Of a DNA stretch of 64,000 bases, positions 59,611 through 64,000 are shown piece by piece. The notes under the pieces are model-generated. The model did not search any database, was not told where the DNA came from, and saw nothing but the letters and a program-made list of their open reading frames with translations. Location: positions 186,001-250,000 of the forward strand of contig NZ_JBEPLU010000003.1 in assembly GCF_040545335.1 (NCBI RefSeq). The letters are read 5' to 3'. Source of the DNA: Phenylobacterium koreense. GTDB taxonomy: Bacteria > Pseudomonadota > Alphaproteobacteria > Caulobacterales > Caulobacteraceae. A program made the position numbers and the translations under genes. The stretch's first letter is position 1. Every line of letters begins with the position of its first letter.

Positions 59611-61266
59611 TCAGGTCTCCTCGTCGCCCATCATGTCCGCCGCCGACAACTCGTCCGGCCGGTATTTCGGCAATCTGGCGGCCGGGAAGATCGACAACAG
59701 CGAGATGCCCGCCACGACCAGGAACGCTCCGCGCAGGGCGCGGAGTCGGGCGTCTTCATTGATCGCGATCGCCGTCGCCACCTGATCCCGCGTTCCTGAG
59801 GTCGCGCCGAGGACGCCCCTCAGTTCCTCATTGGTTACGAAGTCGACCTCGTCGAACAGTACGCGATGGCTGAGCTCGGGCGGCAATCCGGACTGGTCGA
59901 AGGCCGAGGCGAGAAACACGCTCAGCAGACCGACCGCCACCACGCTGGCGAACGCGGCGCCCAGTGCGTTCGAGACGTTGTTCGCCACGCCGCGCAAAGC
60001 GGCCACGTCGCCGGCGAAGCGCTTGGGCGAGGCCGACACGAGCACATTGAAGAGCAGGGTCAGGAGCGTCCCCTCGCCGACGCCGACGAGGATCAGCCCC
60101 ATAATGACTGTCACGGTGCTCCAGTCGTCCCCGACCGTGAAGGCGACCACGACCAGGCCGATTGCGATCAGAAGGAACGAGGCGACCCCGAGAATGCGTG
60201 GCGCGAAGCGGTCGTATAGGCGCACCGAGAGAACACCCGCCACCGCGATGGCGGCTGTGTAGGGCAAGATGGCCACCGCGGAGAACAGCGGCGTGCGGCC
60301 CTGGATGATCTGCACATAGAGCGGGATCAGAAATCCGACCGCGAGACCGAGGCTGCCCGCGGCCAGGAAGGCGACTACGGCGTTCCTCTCTTCTCGGCTG
60401 TCCAGGACCTCCACCGCAAGCAGGGGCTCCCCGCCCGCTGCGACGCGCCTGTTCGACCACGCGAAGAACGCCTGGCCCAGCAACACGCCCAGAAGAATGA
60501 GGATCGGCGCCGGCGACAGTCCGAGCAGCGAGAACGGTGCGGCGCTGTCGGCGACCAGGAGCCCCCAGGTCTGGAGGTTGTTGAAGCCGAGCAGGATCAG
60601 CGCCACCGCGGCCGCCGAGAGGACGACCCCGAACAGGTCGACCCGCGTGCCTGGCTGGCGCGGGATCGGCGCCAGACGAAAGCTCAGGATCAGGACCGCG
60701 ACCGCCAGGGCCACGATCAGCCAGTACGAGTAGCGCCAGCTCAGCGTTGTGGCGAGGAATCCGGCGATGAGGAAGGTGACCGCGCTGGCGACCGCGGGGA
60801 TGCCGGCGAGTACGCCCAGCGCCGTCTTCTGCTGTCGTCCGCGATAGTTCGCTGCGATCAGCACCACCAGGGTCGGGACGGCCGCGGCGGCGGCGGCTCC
60901 CGCGATCGACTGGGCGATATTCATGGCGCCGGCATTGGTCGCCGTCGCCATCATGGCCATCGCCAGGGCGTGTATGACGAGGCTGACCTGCATGACGAGA
61001 CGCTCGCCGATGAGCTTGCCGATCTTCGCGCCAAGCATGACGAAGGCGGCCACGAACATCGAATAGAGGAGCAGCGCGGTCGCCGCAGCGGTGGCCGGCG
61101 CGCCCAGATCCTCGGAGAGCGGCCCCAGCGAAACGGGCAAGGCGCTGATGTTGATGGCCATCTGAAGTTGGGCCAGGACGATGACGACCAATGGCAACCA
61201 CGGCGCCCGGCCATCGCGAGAGCCGGTGACGACAGAGTCGGCAGCCTGGTCCGGTGGTGTCATCAT
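59611..61266 (-). CDS. MFS transporter, 14-helix DHA2-like
   Basis: 551 residues. GGAGGGG before the ATG at 61266 fixes the start. The N-terminal repeat is seen in LPLVVIVLAQLQMAINISAL and the motif A-like GAKIGKLIGERLVMQ. About 14 hydrophobic segments and a large loop near the C-terminus (FDQSGLPPELSHRVLFDEVD) fit the DHA2 drug-efflux family. It lies 19 bases downstream of the SLC13 gene and is probably in the same operon. The substrate is unknown. Confidence 0.9.
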   Translation of the reverse strand: MMTPPDQAADSVVTGSRDGRAPWLPLVVIVLAQLQMAINISALPVSLGPLSEDLGAPATAAATALLLYSMFVAAFVMLGAKIGKLIGERLVMQVSLVIHALAMAMMATATNAGAMNIAQSIAGAAAAAAVPTLVVLIAANYRGRQQKTALGVLAGIPAVASAVTFLIAGFLATTLSWRYSYWLIVALAVAVLILSFRLAPIPRQPGTRVDLFGVVLSAAAVALILLGFNNLQTWGLLVADSAAPFSLLGLSPAPILILLGVLLGQAFFAWSNRRVAAGGEPLLAVEVLDSREERNAVVAFLAAGSLGLAVGFLIPLYVQIIQGRTPLFSAVAILPYTAAIAVAGVLSVRLYDRFAPRILGVASFLLIAIGLVVVAFTVGDDWSTVTVIMGLILVGVGEGTLLTLLFNVLVSASPKRFAGDVAALRGVANNVSNALGAAFASVVAVGLLSVFLASAFDQSGLPPELSHRVLFDEVDFVTNEELRGVLGATSGTRDQVATAIAINEDARLRALRGAFLVVAGISLLSIFPAARLPKYRPDELSAADMMGDEET

Positions 61267-61285
61267 GTCGTCCCCTCCGAAACGC

Positions 61286-63109
61286 TCACAGCGGCAGCAG
61301 CCACGGCACCAGCAGCACGCTGACAATCAGGACAATCAGTGAGAACGGCACGCCGATCCGGACGAAGTCGCCGAAGGTGTAGTGTCCGGGCGCGACCACG
61401 AGCGTGTTCACTGGAGAGGATACCGGAGTCATGAACGCGGTCGAGGCCGCCAGCGCCACGATCATCGCAAACGGATAAGGCGAAGCGCCCATCTCCCGTG
61501 CGGTCGCGAGCGCCACCGGCGCCATCAGCACGGCCGTCGCCGTGTTCGAGATGAACATCCCGAGCAAGGCGGTGATCGCAAATAGCGTTCCCAGCACAAC
61601 ATGGGGGCCTGCGCCGACCGTGAGGGCCCGCAGGCCGCTCGCGGCGAGCTCCACTCCGCCGGTGCGCTCGAGCGCGATGGAGAACGGCAACATGCCGACG
61701 ATCAGCACGATCGTCTTCCAGTCTATGGCGCGATAGGCGCCCCGGAAGTCGATGCAGCGCAGCGCCCCCATCAGCAGGCAACCGATGAGCGCCGCCTGGA
61801 CGTTGGGAATGAGGCCGCTGACCATCAAGCCGACGACCAAGGCGAGGCAAGCCAGGGCATGGACCGCCTTTTCCGGCCTCGGCAGTTCCTCGGCGCGTTC
61901 GACCGCCATGCTGAGGATGACCAGCGGACTACCGTCCGATCGAAGCTTGTCGAGCTCTCGCCAAGGCCCGATCAGGAGCAAGGTGTCGCCCACCGCCAGC
62001 GGCTCATGCAGAAATTCGCGGCCGTAAGCGACCACACCGCGACGCAGGCCGATCGCGGTCAAGTTGAACCGCGCGGTGAACTCCTCACCGGCGATCGTAT
62101 GGCCAGCCAGATCGGACGACGCCGCGACGATGACTTCGGCGAGGCCGATCTCCTGCGAGCGGTCGGCGAAATCGATCCCACGCAACGGCGCTGCTTCGAG
62201 CCCGAAGCGCTCACAGATGGACCGAATGTCCGAATTCGCCCCGGCATAGTCCATGAGCATGACGTCGCCGGCCTGCAGGCGCATCCTCGCCGATGGCTGC
62301 ATGACCTCACGAGCCCGCCTGCGACCTCGCTCGACGGCAACGACATTGGCGCCGGGCCATCCGCTGAGGTCGAACGCTTCCAGGGTCCCGCCCGCCAAGG
62401 GCGACTGCGCGGCCACCCGCAGCCTGTGCTCGCGATCGGCCAGGCTGTACTCGTCGATCCAGGCCGAAAGGCTCGAGCGGCTCGAACTTGACCCCGGCGT
62501 GGCGGCGTCCGGAAGCCAGCGCCGCGCGATGCTCATATAGGCGACGCCGAGCAGCAGGACCGGCGCGCCGAACGGCGTGAAGCCGAAGAAGCCGAAGCCT
62601 TCCAAGCCATTGCGCTCGAGCTCGCCGTTCACGATCAGGTTTGGCGCGGTGGCCACCAGGGTCATCATTCCGCTGATCAACGCGGCCACGCTGAGCGGCA
62701 TCATTAACCGGCCCGGACCGATGCCGGTGCTCTGCGAGATGCGCAGCGCCACCGGGATGAAGATCGCCGTAACGGCCGTCGAACTCATGGTCGCCCCGAG
62801 CGCGGCCACGACCACCATCAACAGCACCATCAGGCGCAGCTCGCTCCTGCCCGCCCTGGCGATCAGCCAGTCGCCCATCCGCTGGGCGACGCCGGTGCGG
62901 ACCAACCCCTCGCCAAGCACGAACAGGGCGGCGATGAGGACGATGTTGGAATCGCCGAAACCGGCCAGAGCTTCCCCCATGGTGAGGACGCCGGTGAAGG
63001 GCAGCGCCACCAGCATGATCAGGGCGATCGCATCCAGGCGCGGCCTGTTGATCGCGAACATCACGATGGCCGCGCCAAGAAGCGCAAGAACGATCAGAAG
63101 ATCAGTCGT
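61286..63109 (-). CDS. SLC13-family permease with TrkA-C domains; apparent ACG start
   Basis: About 607 residues if started at ACG 63109; the first standard start, GTG 63064, would leave 592. The upstream codons encode TDLLIVLALLGAAIV, which completes the first membrane helix and aligns with the E. coli YfbS N-terminus as I recall it. GGAGG (63115-63119) is five bases before the ACG. The two transport halves (MSSTAVTAIFIPVALR and FISNTATAVLMAPVALAT) flank two TrkA-C-like domains (about 220-400). The family carries dicarboxylates, sulfate or other anions with sodium. It is followed in the same direction by the MFS gene. Confidence 0.82.
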   Translation of the reverse strand, partial: TTDLLIVLALLGAAIVMFAINRPRLDAIALIMLVALPFTGVLTMGEALAGFGDSNIVLIAALFVLGEGLVRTGVAQRMGDWLIARAGRSELRLMVLLMVVVAALGATMSSTAVTAIFIPVALRISQSTGIGPGRLMMPLSVAALISGMMTLVATAPNLIVNGELERNGLEGFGFFGFTPFGAPVLLLGVAYMSIARRWLPDAATPGSSSSRSSLSAWIDEYSLADREHRLRVAAQSPLAGGTLEAFDLSGWPGANVVAVERGRRRAREVMQPSARMRLQAGDVMLMDYAGANSDIRSICERFGLEAAPLRGIDFADRSQEIGLAEVIVAASSDLAGHTIAGEEFTARFNLTAIGLRRGVVAYGREFLHEPLAVGDTLLLIGPWRELDKLRSDGSPLVILSMAVERAEELPRPEKAVHALACLALVVGLMVSGLIPNVQAALIGCLLMGALRCIDFRGAYRAIDWKTIVLIVGMLPFSIALERTGGVELAASGLRALTVGAGPHVVLGTLFAITALLGMFISNTATAVLMAPVALATAREMGASPYPFAMIVALAASTAFMTPVSSPVNTLVVAPGHYTFGDFVRIGVPFSLIVLIVSVLLVPWLLPL

Positions 63110-63164
63110 GACCGCCTCCTAAGCCTCGCATCCGCATCTCCGCCGCCGAGACCTGGCCGCCGCA

Positions 63165-64000
63165 TCAGGTGAGTTGCGGTTGTCCGTCGTTCCCGAAATC
63201 CGCACCGCCGGGCCAGGCGGGGCCGAACGCGCGCATGCGTTCGGCATAGTGGCGCAGCCGGTCCTGGACGAGCCGATGCACCGTCCCTTCCGGAAAGCTT
63301 CCCTCCGCAGCCGGCTGGCCGGCCGGCCGATCCATCAGCAACTCGATGCCCTCATCGACGTGACTGGTCGCCCAGACGTGGAAGCGCCCGGCCCCCACCG
63401 CCTCCACGACCTCTTCCTTGAGCATCAGGTTCTTGACGTTCGCCGTCGGCACGATCACCCCCTGCCCGCCGGTCAGCCCTCGCTCGCGGCAGACGTCGTA
63501 GAAGCCTTCGATCTTGCGGGTCACGCCCCCCACCGCCTGCACCTGTCCGTGCTGGTTCACCGCGCCGGTCACGGCGATGCCCTGGTTCAGCGGCAGTCCC
63601 GAGAGGGCCGACAGCAGGGCGTAGAGCTCTGTGGTCGACGCCGAGTCCCCGTCTATCCCGCCATAGGACTGCTCGAAGGTGATCGTCGCCGCCAGCGAGA
63701 GCGGCCAGTCCTGAGCATATTGCGCTTGCAGATAGCCGGTCAGGATCATGAAGCCCTTCGAATGGATCGGGCCGGAGAGCGCGATCTCTCGCTCGATGCT
63801 CTGCACCGCGCCCCGCCCCACCGAAACCCGAGCGGTCACCCGCGAAGGCTGGCCGAAGCTGTAGTCGCCGACATTGAGCACCGAGACCCCGTTTATCTCC
63901 GCCACCCTTGCGCCTTCGGTGTCGATCATCACCGTTCCGTCGGCGATCACCTCGCGCGTCTGCTCCTCGGCCAGGTTGCGCCGCCGCTCCTGTTTGGCGA
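63165..64000 (-). CDS. Lon-family (S16) ATP-dependent protease, C-terminal part; runs off right edge
   Basis: The frame is open from 64000 to the TGA at 63165. The proteolytic domain has the catalytic serine in GGIDGDSAS (codon at 63642-63644) and the lysine in GGVTRKIEGF (codon near 63513-63515), the S16 Ser-Lys dyad. The sequence after (GVIVPTANVKNLMLKEEVVE) matches the LonB/YcbZ-type proteins rather than classical LonA. The ATPase part is beyond the window. A start at GTG 63950 is possible but the frame continues upstream (QERRRNLAEEQTRE), so the gene is treated as partial. Confidence 0.9.
   Translation of the reverse strand, partial: AKQERRRNLAEEQTREVIADGTVMIDTEGARVAEINGVSVLNVGDYSFGQPSRVTARVSVGRGAVQSIEREIALSGPIHSKGFMILTGYLQAQYAQDWPLSLAATITFEQSYGGIDGDSASTTELYALLSALSGLPLNQGIAVTGAVNQHGQVQAVGGVTRKIEGFYDVCRERGLTGGQGVIVPTANVKNLMLKEEVVEAVGAGRFHVWATSHVDEGIELLMDRPAGQPAAEGSFPEGTVHRLVQDRLRHYAERMRAFGPAWPGGADFGNDGQPQLT

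Overview
The window is high-GC, gene-dense DNA from an alphaproteobacterium, most likely Caulobacterales (Caulobacter/Phenylobacterium type). Four things point there: a CckA-type hybrid kinase directly downstream of fliQ-fliR-flhB, a PflI-like flagellar-positioning gene and a MotE-like gene after fliL-fliM, TTAA-N7-TTAA (CtrA-type) sites in flagellar promoters, and many TonB-dependent receptors with FecI/FecR regulators. No rRNA, tRNA, CRISPR array, insertion sequence or prophage was seen. Order and orientation were read from the sequence; species-level statements and comparisons with Caulobacter crescentus are from memory.

Left part (1-20.5 kb) looks like a nutrient-scavenging region. It holds the 5' part of a TonB-dependent receptor with an N-terminal signalling (STN) domain, a divergent ECF sigma factor with its FecR anti-sigma partner, a secreted M20 hydrolase, a large secreted M14 carboxypeptidase-like protein, a second TonB receptor, a TPR/2-oxoglutarate oxygenase-like protein, a dicarboxylate/amino-acid symporter, two tiny membrane proteins missed by length cut-offs, a GFA-family protein, and three tandem DUF885 metallopeptidase-like paralogues. 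Together they suggest uptake and periplasmic breakdown of peptides or acyl-amino-acid compounds; the substrate is unknown.

Middle-left (20.5-29 kb) is mixed housekeeping: fatty-acid desaturase, acyl-CoA synthetase, NADP-dependent oxidoreductase, TVP38-type membrane protein, DEAD-box helicase, BaiN/YhiN-like flavoprotein and an MscS channel.

Centre (29-48.4 kb) is a flagellar and cell-cycle region: cckA, flhB, fliR, fliQ, then an osmoprotectant-type ABC transporter sitting between flagellar blocks, then fliE, flgC, flgB diverging from fliO-fliP, then a convergent run fliL, fliM, pflI, motE and a large TPR protein, diverging from flgF, flgG, flgA, flgH. The divergent intergenic regions carry a perfect CtrA-type box (flgB/fliO) and a sigma-54 promoter with a possible FlbD site (fliL/flgF). 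Two small exported proteins that look like paralogues follow flgH.

Right part (48.4-64 kb) begins with dxs, ispA and xseB, with a histidine phosphatase and a histone-deacetylase-like enzyme upstream on the same strand. Then come a GNAT acetyltransferase, a serine-recombinase-like protein that has lost its catalytic residues, a MerC-like protein behind a Zur-like palindrome, a VWA protein, a TetR regulator, an unrecognised 405-residue protein, a PLP aminotransferase, an MFS exporter, an SLC13 permease that seems to use an ACG start, and the protease end of a Lon-family gene running off the right edge. Three convergent gene pairs share a single CTAG as both stop codons.
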